From positions 8,263,519-8,327,518 of the forward strand of contig OZ020521.1 in the NCBI GenBank assembly GCA_963971425.1: DNA of 64,000 nt, in the 5' to 3' direction. Position numbers and translations under genes: made by a program. This document shows positions 12,401 through 23,600 of the stretch, piece after piece (the first letter of the stretch is position 1; each line of letters opens with the position of its first letter). Source of the stretch: Bryoerythrophyllum caledonicum (lineage: Eukaryota; Streptophyta; Bryopsida; Pottiales; Pottiaceae). The notes under the pieces are model-generated. The model worked only from the letters and a program-made list of their open reading frames with translations, did no database searches and was not told where the DNA came from.

Positions 12401-13282
12401 GCAATACTAGAAACTGATTGCAATGAGGGACAATGGCACATTGCTAGACTTCCTAAAACCTCTGCAAAAGCGTGTTTTTCCCTGCAGGCCATCACGAGGA
12501 AGAAGTGTGTTGCTAAGATCGTTCAAGACGGGAAAAGTACAGCTGCCCCGACTTACACCGGTATGATGGACAGCTACAAGAAGAATAAGATTGAGAAGAT
12601 GCAGTTCTTCTTCTGCAATGACGACATCGAGCGATGTGCAAAAGGTAGTCGAAGGAAGTGGGTATTGTCCAAACCTGAAATCCCAGATGTGTGGCCCGTC
12701 AAGATGGGCACGAATCTGTCGAGTAAGGAAATATCCGATCTTCAAAACGCTGGATTCCGCCTCCCTGAGCGCTTAGAGTTGTCCCCAAGGAAATTGTTCT
12801 CTGACGTTTCCGCTCCTATTGACTTGGAGGACTATCCTCCGCCCATGAACCGAGCTGAGCATCCTTCAAGGAGGTATGGAAAGAATATCCGGCGAAACCC
12901 GCTAGCACCGACTACAAAACATCATAACAGCTGCGCCTCTGCACTTTCAGTGGTTAGCAAAATTCGCAAGATCCTTATGGTCCAACGACCAGCTCTAGGA
13001 TGCATTCTGAGCTTGGAGTCCAGAAGTATTTCCAAGGTCTCCACGTATTTGGTTTCAATTGGTCAGTTCCCAAGTTGTGATTGTCCATCCTTCAAAGACA
13101 TGTCGAACAAGTCGCTTGGCAAACGAGGACAGTGGACGTATTGTAAGCACCTCTACTTTATCCTCAACATTGTCTGCGGTTTAGATCCCGATGTTGATGT
13201 GTTTATGCATGCTCCTAGTTTTAGCTGGAATGAGATCAAACAAGTCATTCAGGTTTTGCTTCTTAAGCAGTACACCTCGTAG
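9493..13282 (+). pseudogene. MULE-type transposase, two exons, two in-frame TAG stops
   Basis: Exon 1 is open from about 9493 to 11733, then donor ATGTAAGT, acceptor TTTCTAG, and exon 2 is 11831-13282, all in one frame. In order: a Ser/Thr/Pro-rich N-terminus; a GCM/FLYWCH-like zinc region (SCLGHLRCTNHLC, then NETEWKG); a MULE DDE domain with FDHVKRVKGW, an Asp in GFMADSAQVNW and the C-x2-H motif CLFHW; the third acidic residue probably in NLAETVHNKW just after the intron; and a SWIM finger near the C-terminus (CDCPSF, then YCKHLYFIL). TAG interrupts the frame at 9823-9825 and 11692-11694 with homologous sequence continuing on both sides. The last codon 13280-13282 is also TAG. No ATG marks the start. 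It would cut and integrate its element at inverted ends. It is probably dead unless read through. Confidence 0.78.
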
Positions 13283-13807
13283 GTATCCTCAATGGCAATT
13301 CTTCGATGTATTACATTTCGCTTATGTTATTAAAAAACGGTGTGACTCCAAAACACACCGATTTTCATCTGATATTGGCAGATATTTTTGTACAGCGCTT
13401 CCTCACCCACATATAATTAAATCAATAGCAACAAATATTCCAGAGCAAATAAAGTACCTGGTAATTTATTATATACTAAACCAAATACCTCTACACGAAG
13501 ACCGACAACTATAAGGGCACAACACAAGATATCATAAATCTTGTACTAGAAGATTAAATCTTCTTTAATGTGAATTTTCATTTCAATTCTTCCCAACATA
13601 GTTACGTTCACTTTGAACTGGTCATCCGTCGCCAGTTTCAATGACTCTCATCGCTGGAATTCACATCCTTCTATGTCTTTCTTAGATTTTAGCAACCTCT
13701 ATTCACGGCATTAGTTACCACTTCATTTACTAAATTTAGAAGTTATAATATAACCCTTTAATTTTTCTAAAAATTTAACTACATAATTTTAAATTTTTCT
13801 GCTATAG
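13283..13807. other. AT-rich gene-free stretch
   Basis: No coding signal. AT-rich, including poly-T/poly-A rich sequence at 13740-13800 just inside the right inverted repeat. Confidence 0.5.
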
Positions 13808-13842
13808 GCTCACCGCTCACCGCTCTAGGCACGCAAAATAGC
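13808..13842 (-). repeat. Right copy of the 35-bp inverted repeat
   Basis: This is the reverse complement of 120-154 with two mismatches by eye. It reads GGCACGCAAAATAGC at its outer edge on the plus strand. Flanking bases (AATCCCCAT) do not match the bases left of the other copy, so no target duplication supports the ends. Confidence 0.55.
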
Positions 13843-15861
13843 AATCCCCATCTCTTGGACTTGCGGCCTTTTGTCTGTAGGTCCGGGGTGTTGATAGAGT
13901 ACTCGGCGGCTGCTGGACTTGAGATGCTCTTGTTGCGTTGTGTGGTCTTCCGTACTCCAGCCGCTTTCTGCCTCGGTTGATTTGAATGCGTTGGGTTGGA
14001 GGTGGGATGGGAGGTTGATGGAGCTTTCAAGGCTGCAAACAATTGAGCAGCACTTCCGCCAAAGGTGAGTATTTCTCAAAGTCGAATAGTGAGTGCTAAT
14101 ACCTAGTGTAGTGTTTTTTTGGATCTTGTTGTGAATTTTGAAAAGAGATGCGCAGTGAAGGCTAGTTACTATGGTATAGTCATGTGTGCAAGGAAGAAAG
14201 TGTTGATGCAAGTTTAAGTAAGAGGTGCAATAGTATGGAAAGGGAAGAAAAAACAAAAAAAAGAGCTTAGGTGAGGTGTAGCCTGTGAATGTTGATGATG
14301 TGGATCCCGGGTTGAGTTCTTTGCGTTTGTCTGCTACTCCAGTTTGGTGGAGGGCGAATCGCTTGTAGGGTTGCTTTCGTGAAGATCGACGGCAGCTGCG
14401 AGTTGGATCTAATGGAAGACGTGGTTGTAGTTTCTTCCAGCTTCGGTGATTGGCGGTTCCGAATCTGGATTGCGTGTGGGAGTTCGGTGTGAGCTCAGGC
14501 GTTCAGATACCTTCTGAGATCGGATCTGAATCGTCGTCTAGTGTCTTGACGAGCTCAGCTAGATCTGGGTCCAATACGTGGGTCCAGCACCTCAGCAAAC
14601 CCTCTTCAGATCTGGTTACTACCCCACAGGATATATAAATAGAGGACAGATCTAATCGTCAAACCGCCGCCCAACACAAAAAAAACGCCTCTCTTTGAGC
14701 CGACACTGTCCAGATCTAGAAGACATAAGGGGGGTAACCACAAGTCCAACAAGAGTAATACTGCATAACACATTTTGCATGTAAGAGCGTCCCCATGGCA
14801 ACATCCAAACAAAGATTGAATTTTGGAAACGGTATACACAAGAACATATTTTCCACAGTAGAATACAACAAATGTATTAAAATATACCACAGGCTTTCAC
14901 CTTTGAATTAATAATTTTTAAAGGAACATCTTCTATGTTGATGTCATTTCAATATGTGACTCTTATCATGTTCAAATACGACACCATATTTAGAATATTG
15001 TGTGGCACTGTTTGACGTACCAGGGTAAAACATGTTTGTCTTGCTAAAAGAAAAAAAAAAAAAAAAAAGGAGAAGAAGAAGACAAGCAAAAACAGAAAGA
15101 AAGAGAAGTCGAAGAGCTTCAAACATGAGAGAGAGGCTACTTGCATGGAGGGGCACTTGTCATATTCTATGTGTAGAGAGAGGTCGGTGTCACATGATCT
15201 ACTGAATCCTATTGGTGCTACACCTCCATGCAATATCCACATTGCATCTCCACACAACACCTTCATCATTTGCTTCACAATCTCCTCACGAGCGTGATGG
15301 CGAACAATCCAGGGCATTTTCAGCAGCGCGGTGCGGAGAAGCAAGAGCAGCGCGGTGGAGACGAAGACCATGGCGGAGAGTGATTGAGAACTATATGATC
15401 CAGGTGCTTTCGTATTAGGTGCATCAATACCGAGACCGTCAACAATGCCATCAACACACCGGTCATATAGAGTTTCCCCACCATCTCGTTTTCCTAATCA
15501 ACGAGGTGAGTTTTTTCTTTTTCTTCTTGTTTTACAATATTAACGTAGCACCCCTTCCTACAGTGGTTCAACGGCAGTGGTTCACCAAGAAGTGGAGACA
15601 AGAAGAAACGCCACCACCGTCGCCGCCAATTCCCAACCCCTGTGCTTTCCTCTCTTCCCTCCTCGCAGGATCCAGCACCTGCCATGGCTGCGGAGCGTTG
15701 CAAAGTGCAAGCTCCAACAATGGCGCGCCGAACAACCCCGACTACGTCTTCGACGACGCCGCCAAGTAAGTCGCCACCTGCTGTAGTCTCATTAGAGTTG
15801 AAGAGTCCAGTGTTTGATGGAAGAGGTTTGGGGTTTGGAGGGATGTGGGAGAGGGTTTTTA
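13843..15861. other. Gene-free region with a dispersed repeat
   Basis: No supported gene. Several AGATCT sites cluster at 14490-14725. A poly-A/G tract lies near 15050-15110. Bases about 14820-15020 are similar to 20130-20330 (separate entry). Short GC-richer open stretches at 15210-15870 have no recognisable domain. Confidence 0.45.
14820..15020 (+). repeat. Dispersed repeat, copy 1
   Basis: Aligns by eye, same orientation, with 20130-20330. Shared landmarks in order: a TGTATTAAA block, TTTGAATTGA-like sequence, CTTATCATGTT then AAATA, and AGAATATTGTG. Divergence is substantial. The two copies sit on either side of the B3 gene. Confidence 0.55.
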
Positions 15862-16661
15862 CCCTTTAGCGCCCAGGAAGCCCGAAATGGGACTCCGGAG
15901 GTGCAAAAACTCAAATTGCATGAAATTCATGAGGAACTATGCGTTGAGATACGAGGTTCACATTTGCGCACTCAATACACAAACACTCTCCAACAATCAA
16001 GTCATGATTTGGATATATTGAACTCTTGGAAAAGCTATGAATACAACACAAAATACACCAAATACACTCAAATACAGTGAATATAGTGAATACCATGTCA
16101 CATACTATGTTGTATTTCACACACATGCACATTGATTTTGGTCTTAAATTTTGATTGAACTTTGTCTTTGAGACATTCTTCACTGTTTTGTGATTGTTGA
16201 TCTCTCTCTTCACATACAAAACTACCATTTTGATTCGTATAATGTTGGAACATTTTTGTACACAATCAAGTAGAAAAAAGCAAAAAAATCACCAATAATT
16301 GTGTATAAATATCTTCCTTGCATATGATATGTCAATGCAAAGCTATCAACTTAGTGCACATGTGAACCGCTCTAATTCAAAGTTAAAAAATTCTTGCAAG
16401 AATCTATTGATGGTTAAAGTAGTGCACCCTCCAAAATCCACAGTTTTCACAACCAATATACGATAACTTTAAACACTCTAATATATTCCATCAACCGTTG
16501 GATGTTGTGCAAAATTTCCCCAAAGTTCACGTCATGGGTTAAGTTCAATTTTGTATGGTTGGATATCAATATTAAGCATTGTATTTCCATCAAATCCTGT
16601 GCAAAGAATAAAATGAGCAGAAATCTTGGTTTTCCCAGAAACATCCCTGGGCGGTAAAGGG
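15862..16661 (-). mobile_element. TTAA-flanked piggyBac-like MITE, copy 1
   Basis: An 800-bp non-coding element whose ends are inverted: CCCTTTAGCGCCCAGG at the left and CCTGGGCGGTAAAGGG at the right. It is flanked by TTTA (one change from TTAA) at 15858-15861 and TTAA at 16662-16665. It is the reverse-orientation partner of 26099-26907, with shared internal sequence throughout. TTAA duplication plus a CCC terminus is the hallmark of the piggyBac superfamily. No transposase is encoded. Confidence 0.8.
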
Positions 16662-16665
16662 TTAA

Positions 16666-17569
16666 GGGTACTAGTACCCTTCCAACGAAACACATCCAAC
16701 CGATTCATCCTGAAACCGTCCCCTACTACTGTTCCACCCATAAACGTCGCCGCCAGGGAGCAGAACCGTTCCGACCAGAACGGTCGTCGTCAACCCTGAC
16801 GAGGAACAGGAAGCACAAGGAAATTGCTTGTGTTAGCTTCGCAGACGAGGATCAAAGCTCACATCAAACAACGATGTCGGCGGTCGCGGAATGTCGTCGT
16901 CACTGACACGATTACACTGAGGTGAAGATGGACGCTCTTTAGGCAGCTTTAGCGAGGAGCGACCGTCTGCTCAGCTTTGGAAGAGTTGGGTTTTGAAGCA
17001 TTTTGCTTGTGTGAGTGTAGGGGTGCGTTCGTTTTGGAGGCTTTTGCTAAAGTGGGAGGGGGAAGTATTTTCATGTGAATTGCGCCTCGTTTCTTGGTTT
17101 CTGTCGTTCTTTCTTGGTTCTGGTTATACCTCGTCGGTGTCATGGTTTTGTTGAGGTTTTAGTGGGGTGAAATTGAGATTCGGGAGGCTCATGGTGGACA
17201 TTTTTTGGTTTGGGATAAGTTTCCTTAGAAGCTGGGTCGTCTTGGAACTCGAGCTCTTACCGCTCGTTATTGTTCACACACAGAAGCGTTAAGTTGTTTG
17301 AAGATTATGATGCTGCTCATGTCTTGGTCGTTGGTCGGAGTTTAGACTTATGGAGAAGGGGGTTTTCTAAATGCGCTTCTTCACATGTAAGATGATCTGC
17401 AACCAGTCATTCACTTCTTTGAGAATGCGTTTGTTTATTCACTGGACGATTTAGTTTCCAAGTAGTAAATCTATGGTTGGTAAACAGTTGACATGTTGCT
17501 TGTGGCAGCTAAGATGGACACAAATCAGTATGTGAACAATGTGAATTCTTGTGATCTTTCGTGAGCAAC
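16666..17569. other. Upstream region of the B3 gene
   Basis: No coding sequence is supported. This should hold the promoter and 5' untranslated region of the B3 gene. The minus-strand open frames are shadows. A possible 5'-UTR splice site could exist here, but nothing fixes it. Confidence 0.4.
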
Positions 17570-19685
17570 ATGGCGAGAGCTTGTTCTGTGTGCCTCTCAA
17601 ATTGCTTGAGGCTACACGGACCACAAGGAGAGAATGAAGATGAAGGGGCAGCGGCAACTTGCTCACGGGAAGAGGAACGAAGTCCGTCGTTCTTGAAGAA
17701 GATGGCGAAGAGCACCAGGAGCTCCTTGAAACTCCCGCTGTCCTTCGTCCGCGACCAAATCGACAGGCTCGACGCCTGTGTCGTCTTGGAGGGTCCTAGC
17801 AGGGGCAAATGGAGAGTGGAGCTCCAAGGCTCCTTCCAAACCTTCAACCTCCACTTCGGACAGGGTTGGGAGAAGTTCGTGGCGGACCATGCGTTGCAAG
17901 TCGATGATCTGCTGACGTTTTCTCTCTCAGCAAAGTCCTATTTCCAAGTCGAGGTAAATTTTCTCACATTGTAATCTGATGATATGGATTCCTTGTGTTC
18001 TGAAGTTTTGATGGAATCGCTTTATCTTGCCAGGTTTATGACGGAGGTGGTTGCTTGAAGACAAGTGCCCTGGACGCGGAGGTTGCCGAGACACAGGTCA
18101 CAGAGCCTGTTGTGAACGCTTTTCAGACCGCAATATCTGTCGCAACAAGGCCTGAAGCAGGGATCGCTGAGGCAGAGGTTGAGGCAGGTGCTGAGGCAAC
18201 GAGGTCTGTTTCGGGGACTGGCGAGAGATCTGAGGGCTTGTATGACCCGGACTTAGAGGCAGTTGCGGAGGCAACGAGGTCTGTTTCGGAGACTGGCGAG
18301 AGATCAGAGGGCTTGTATGACCCAGACTCAGAGGATGATGACAAGGTCAGTGAGCAGAAGCTCCTCCCGGAGCACCAGTTTGTGAAAGGAAGCGTCTTGT
18401 CCAGACGCCCCCCCGTGACGGAGATGGATATATCGCGGACGCTTCAGGCCGCCAAGTCCCTTGAGCTTGTGAATCCCAACGTTCTCATAGTCATGAAGCA
18501 ACAGACCGTGTACAGAGGCTTTTGGCTGGTGAGTCGCGTCAACACAGAATTCTTTTGTTCATACCTTCTTTTTCTTTTTGTTCATACATGAATTTGATGC
18601 AGTCGATCTCCAAACAATTCGCCAAGAAATGGATGCCCTCGAGGAACCACGAGGTCACGTTGGTGAACCGAGGCGGACACTCGTGGCCTGTGAAGTGGAT
18701 TGCGGCGCGAGGCGGCTTGAGCTCAGGATGGCGAAGATTCTCCCTGGACCACCGTCTCGAAGTGCACGATGTGTGTGTGCTGGAAATGATCGACACGGCG
18801 CGCTACGTGCTGCTTGCGCGTATTTTCCGAGTGCTGCAGTCGCCAGAGGAGGATCCGGGGCTGTACCCCCACACCGTATCCCCGGAGAAGAGAACCAAGA
18901 GGAAACTCTCGTCTCCCGAAGCTGATGGAGAAGGCTCGGACAGGAAACGAGGCGCTCAGAAAGAACCAGAACCAGAACGTGGCCTCCCTGACGATGCATC
19001 TCCAGGAGATCATATTCAAAATGATGCAGAGGCCACCCCAACTGCTTCACTTGAGCACAACCACAGTCCACTTCCTGGTGATGATATAACCCCCCCACCA
19101 GATGCACCTGAGGCAGAGGACCAACGTGAAACCAGAGCTCCAGAGGGCACCACACAAGGTCCGGCACTCATCAGTTGTGGACAGGAGGTCGCAGATGATA
19201 ACAGAGGCTCCGAGCAACCAAGGAAGGCTCACTCGCAACAAGACAAACATCTGTTGGACCCAGATTCAGTGATCACAGGCTTTCCGGACAAGGGCAAAGA
19301 GCTGGCCAGTCCGGACCCGGAAAAAACAGGCCCCAGTGATCCCGGCCCCAGTGATCGCAGAGCCAATGGAGCTTCAATGCGGGCCCTCATTTGCTACCAG
19401 AGCAGGAGCAGCGACCACTCCTCCCACGTCGACCCCGACGACGTGCACGAGCAGATCATGCTTGTGCCGGAGCTTTCCTGGAGGAAGAAGAAGAAGGAGA
19501 CGCAGCAGCAGGAGTACAAGGTTGTGCATATCTATTCAGGGCGGGACGTGGGCAAGGGGACCGAGTATCTAAGTGAGCTCGAGGGGTACGCCGGGACGTG
19601 TCTTGACAGAGATGACGACACCGGGTTTTGGTGGGTGCCCCATGAGCAGTTCGGGTGGGACATGATGCGGTGCTTCGTTGGGTGA
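17570..19685 (+). CDS. Double B3-domain DNA-binding protein, three exons
   Basis: Exons 17570-17953, 18034-18528 and 18603-19685 (TGA), joined in phase 0 through GTAAAT/CCAG and GTGAGT/GCAG sites, give 653 residues. The ATG at 17570 is the first in frame with the domain. B3 domain 1 is at about residues 50-135 (SLKLPLSFVRDQI, then GKWRVELQG, then WEKFVADHALQVDDLL) and crosses the first intron. B3 domain 2 is at about 275-380 (SISKQFAKKW, then VTLVNRGGHSWPVKW, then LEVHDVCVLEM) and crosses the second intron. Between them lie two exact-phase 25-residue repeats (178-227, RSVSxTGERSEGLYDPD) in an acidic linker. The C-terminal half is Pro/Glu/Asp-rich with a KRTKRK basic cluster, ending in an uncharacterised FWWVPHEQFGWDMMRCFVG tail. 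B3 domains contact DNA in the major groove. A nuclear transcriptional regulator of REM-like type is likely; targets are unknown. Confidence 0.85.
18181..18330 (+). repeat. Tandem 75-bp coding repeat in the B3 gene
   Basis: Two adjacent 75-bp units, 18181-18255 and 18256-18330, encode near-identical 25-residue acidic segments. The high similarity suggests recent duplication and possible length variation between individuals. Confidence 0.8.
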
Positions 19686-20677
19686 GGTGGGAGCAACTTT
19701 TGTATAGATGGATCCAGAGACAGGTTGTGTTGGTGACAGTTTTTCTTGCTGGACTCAATGGGAGCGAATTTTGTCGTGCTTTTTGGTATATTGATTCGGT
19801 CATTCTGTTCTCCTTTATGTGGAATCTTTTTCTTTCGGCAGGTAAGCGTTTCCTGTTTCCTCCTGAAAATTGAAAGTAGGTGTATTTTTCTATGTTCCAA
19901 TGATTTTCAGAGCGTGATGTCTTCCTCTGTGATGTAACCTTGACACCATTTTATAGTGACATAGTGAAGGAGGACTTGATTCAAATCCATACATCCAAGA
20001 AAGTGGTGATTTGGTGTAGTACAGTGTTCATTAGAGATGTCTGCATGTAGATATCCGCAAAGTGGCTGGTGGTTTGGCATTTTTGTTCAGTTGTGAGTTT
20101 GGTTAGCATTAACTACTTAAATGTCAGTCGGGAACTGTATAGACAGGCACATGTTTTACTTTGTAGATTATAAAGAATGTATTAAATTTTACAAGACTTA
20201 CTCCTTTGAATTGAAGAGTCTTCAACCAACATGTTTCATTTGAAGGTTCTTTAAATCTCTTAACCTTATCATGTTTAAATAAGACACTATACATGTAGAA
20301 TATTGTGGCTACCAGTGGAATGTTTAAGATGAAGAGATGTAATAATAGGGTGTACAATAGTTGTGACTGGTGGGTTTTAGATTTTTTTGCCTTACACAAA
20401 GGTTTTATAACATATTATATCAATTTAATTGCAGCAAAGTATCATGGAACACTCAAATTATATCATATTTATTTGTCCTCATTCACCTTGCGAAGATGAA
20501 CTCTGCTTGGAAATACAAGCCAATGAAAACATTACTAACCAACATCACTTGAAAGCTGTTTTCATAGCATGGCACACGACTTACTCTACACAATACACAC
20601 ACAAACTCGGAGAGCAAAGAACATTCCAAAAACTTGCTTCATACTTCGAACTTCATCTTGATGTTGCATTACGGCGA
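19686..20677. other. Intergenic region between convergent genes
   Basis: No gene is supported. It must contain the 3' ends of both the B3 gene (plus) and the coiled-coil gene (minus). It holds the second copy of a dispersed repeat at about 20130-20330. Confidence 0.5.
20130..20330 (+). repeat. Dispersed repeat, copy 2
   Basis: Diverged partner of 14820-15020 in the same orientation, with the same order of short conserved blocks, ending near TAGAATATTGTGG. Confidence 0.55.
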
Positions 20678-23600
20678 TCAGTCTTCGAGCACCCTCTCGG
20701 TCATGGTCGTCACTTCCTCCACCATTTCCGAGTCTTTCTGCTTCTGCGAATGCTCGAAGTTCTTCACTTCTTCCTCGAGCTGCTGCGCCTTCTCGATCTT
20801 CTTGATGGCGTCCTTCTCCCGACTTCCGGCCTTGCGCTGGTACGTCTCGACCTTGCTGCCGACCTTGCGAAGCTGTTCCTCGAGGTCGGAGTTGCGGGCC
20901 TCGAGTTCCTTGATCTCTGTCTCCAGCGAGGAGATTCGCTCCTCGTAGCTTTCGGAGCGGGAAGAGATTTCGTTCCTGGCCTCGTCGCGCTCGCTGCGCA
21001 GAGCTTTCAGCTTCGAGGAGAGGTCGCGGAGGCGGTCGCCGTGGCGCTGCAGGACGCTTTCCTTCTCGGACAGCTTGCCGCTGAGATCGTCCACTTCCTC
21101 GGACTTGTGCTCCAGCTTGTGCGACATTTCTTCCACTTTCTTCATTTCCTGCTCGAGTTTGGAGGAGAGCGTGTCGGAGTCGGCGGCGCGCGCGCGCACA
21201 GCTTCGAGCTCCTGGTTGAGCCGGTTCCTCTCCTCGGTCTTGTCCGAGGACAATTTCTTGATTTCGTCCTCCAGCCTGCTGGATGCGGAGTGCGCTTCGT
21301 TTGCGTCTGCTCTGGTGCTCTCTAATTTCTCGGCGATCTTCTTCACGGCCTTTGATTTCTCCTGCACCTTCTTCTCCTCGCGGCTCAGCTTACCCTCCGC
21401 CTCCGCGGCCTTGGACTTGTACGCGTCCAGCTCCTCCAACAGGCTCTTCTGCGTCTCGGTCAGCTCCTTCACCTTGCGAATTTCCTCTTCGAGCCTTGTG
21501 GAGAGAGTTTCAGCCTCCGAGGCTTTGGCACTCGCATCTTCCAGCTCGCTTCTGAGCCGCTTCTCCTCCTTCGTCTTGCCCTTGGATTTTTTAATCTCCT
21601 CCTCAAGCTTCGAGGATAGGCTGCGAGCCTCCTTCGCCTTCTTCCTGCTTTCCTCCAGGTCCTTGGACAGCCGCTTCTCGGATTCCGTTTTCTCCCGGAC
21701 AATTTGCATCTCCCTCTCGAGCCGTGAAGACAGATCCTCAGCCTCCGAGGCTTTCGCCTTTGTGGCCTCCAGCTCGTCTCTGAGTTTGTTCACCGTCTCC
21801 TTCTTCCCCTCGGACCTGCTAATCTCCTTCTCCAGCCTGGTGGATGTTTGCTTGTACTCGTACACCTTCGACTTGTACGTCGTCAGTTCCTCCGAGAGCC
21901 GCTTCTCGACATCGATCTTCTCCCTCAATGTGGCTTCCTTCGACTCCACTGTCTCCTGGAGTGATTTCAACTCGGATTCGAGCCTGGAGTGGTCGCTTTC
22001 CGCTTCCGAGGTTCTGGCGCGCACAGATTGCAACTCCTTCCTGAGTCTGGTCTGCTCCTCCGTCTTGCCTTCCGATTTCTTAATCTCTTCTTCGAGTCTG
22101 TTGGATAAAGTACGCGCTTCATCTGCTCTGGCCTTGGTGCTGTCCAGCTTTTTCGCAATCTTCTCTATGGCTTCGGACTTCGCTTGGACGGTCTGTTTCT
22201 CCTTGGAAAGCTGTTCCTCAAGATCATTGACCTGCAAGCCTTTAGAACGCGCTTCGTCAGCCTTTTCTTTCGCAAACGCATCCTTCTCCTCAGCCTCGCT
22301 GAATGCACTATGCATACTATCTTCAGTAGCTCCGAGAGTCCTTTCCAGCTCAGAGATACGATCGGCCAGCATCTGTGCATGACCTGCTTCGGAATCAGCT
22401 CGTTCTCTGATCTCCGCAATCTCAGATTCAAGATCGGAAGATCGCTTCTGCTCTTCTGCCAATTGCGACTTAATTTCGTCGCGCTCACTGCGCAAGGTTT
22501 TGAGCCTAGCGGAGAGTTCGCCGAGGCGATCGCCATGGTGCTTCAGTTCGCTGTCCTTCTCCGAGACCTCTGTCTCCTTCTCCGATAACTTGCTGCTTAG
22601 GTTGTCCACTTTCTCGGACTTACTCTCCAACTCCCGGGAAATTTCTTCCACCTTCTTAATCTCCTGCTCAAGCCTAACTGAGAGAGTGTCCGCTTCAGAA
22701 GCTCTTGCCCTCACGGATTCCAACTCCTTGGTGAGTCTGTCTTTCTCCTCGCTCTTCTCCCCCGATAGTTTCTCAATCTCTTCCTCCAGCCGGGCAGACA
22801 AGTTGCGAGCTTCATTTGCATTTGCTCTGCTACCTTCCAATTGCACTGCAATCTTCTTCACTGCCTCAGCCTTCGCCTCCACAGTTTGCGACTTCCGCTC
22901 CAACTCCTCCAACAGATCATTCTTGGCGGCAGATAACTCCTTCACCTTTCTAATCTCCTCCTCAAGCCTGGTGGAGAGAGTTTCAGCCTCCGAAGCTCTA
23001 GCTCTCACCGACTCCAACTCGCTCCTCAGACGACGCTGCTCCTCCGTCTTTCCCTCAGACTTCTCAATCTCCTCCTCAAGCCTGGAGGACAAGCGACGGG
23101 CCTCCGCCGCTTTAGCTCTAGTACCCTCCAGCTCCTTGGACAGCCGCTTCTCGGATTCCGTTTTCTCCCGGGCGATTCGCATCTCCCTCTCAAGCCGTGA
23201 AGACAGGTCCTCAGCCTCCGAGGCTTTCGCCTTTGTGGCCTCAAGCTCGTCTCTAAGTTTGTTCACCGTCTCCGTCTTCCCCTCAGACGTTCTGATCTCC
23301 TTCTCCAGCCTGGTGGATGTTTGCTTATATTCGTACACCTTCGACTTGTAAGTCGTCAGTTCCTCCGAGAGCCGCTTCTCGACATCGACCTTCTCATGAT
23401 CTGCAGCTCCGAGTGCCCGTTCCAACTCGGAGATGCGCTCAGCCAACACGCGCGCATGTCCAGCATCGGAATCAGCTCTCTTTCGGATCTTCTCTAGCTC
23501 GGACTCGAGGGAAGCAGACCGCTCCTGCTCGTGATGGTAGTGATCTTCAAAGTAACTCAATCGGGAGGAGGCCTCTTCCAATTCCTTCTTGTATTTGGAC

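Noticed and set aside
1204..13282. TAG as a reassigned sense codon
   Set aside because: Several TAGs sit where Gln or Trp is expected, which suggested recoding. The retrotransposon frames also contain TAA and TGA at Gln and Arg positions, so ordinary C-to-T decay explains the pattern better. The two intact host genes contain no in-frame TAG.
18539..19900. Minus-strand frames opposite the B3 gene
   Set aside because: They overlap the spliced B3 coding sequence and show no domain; they arise from its high GC content.
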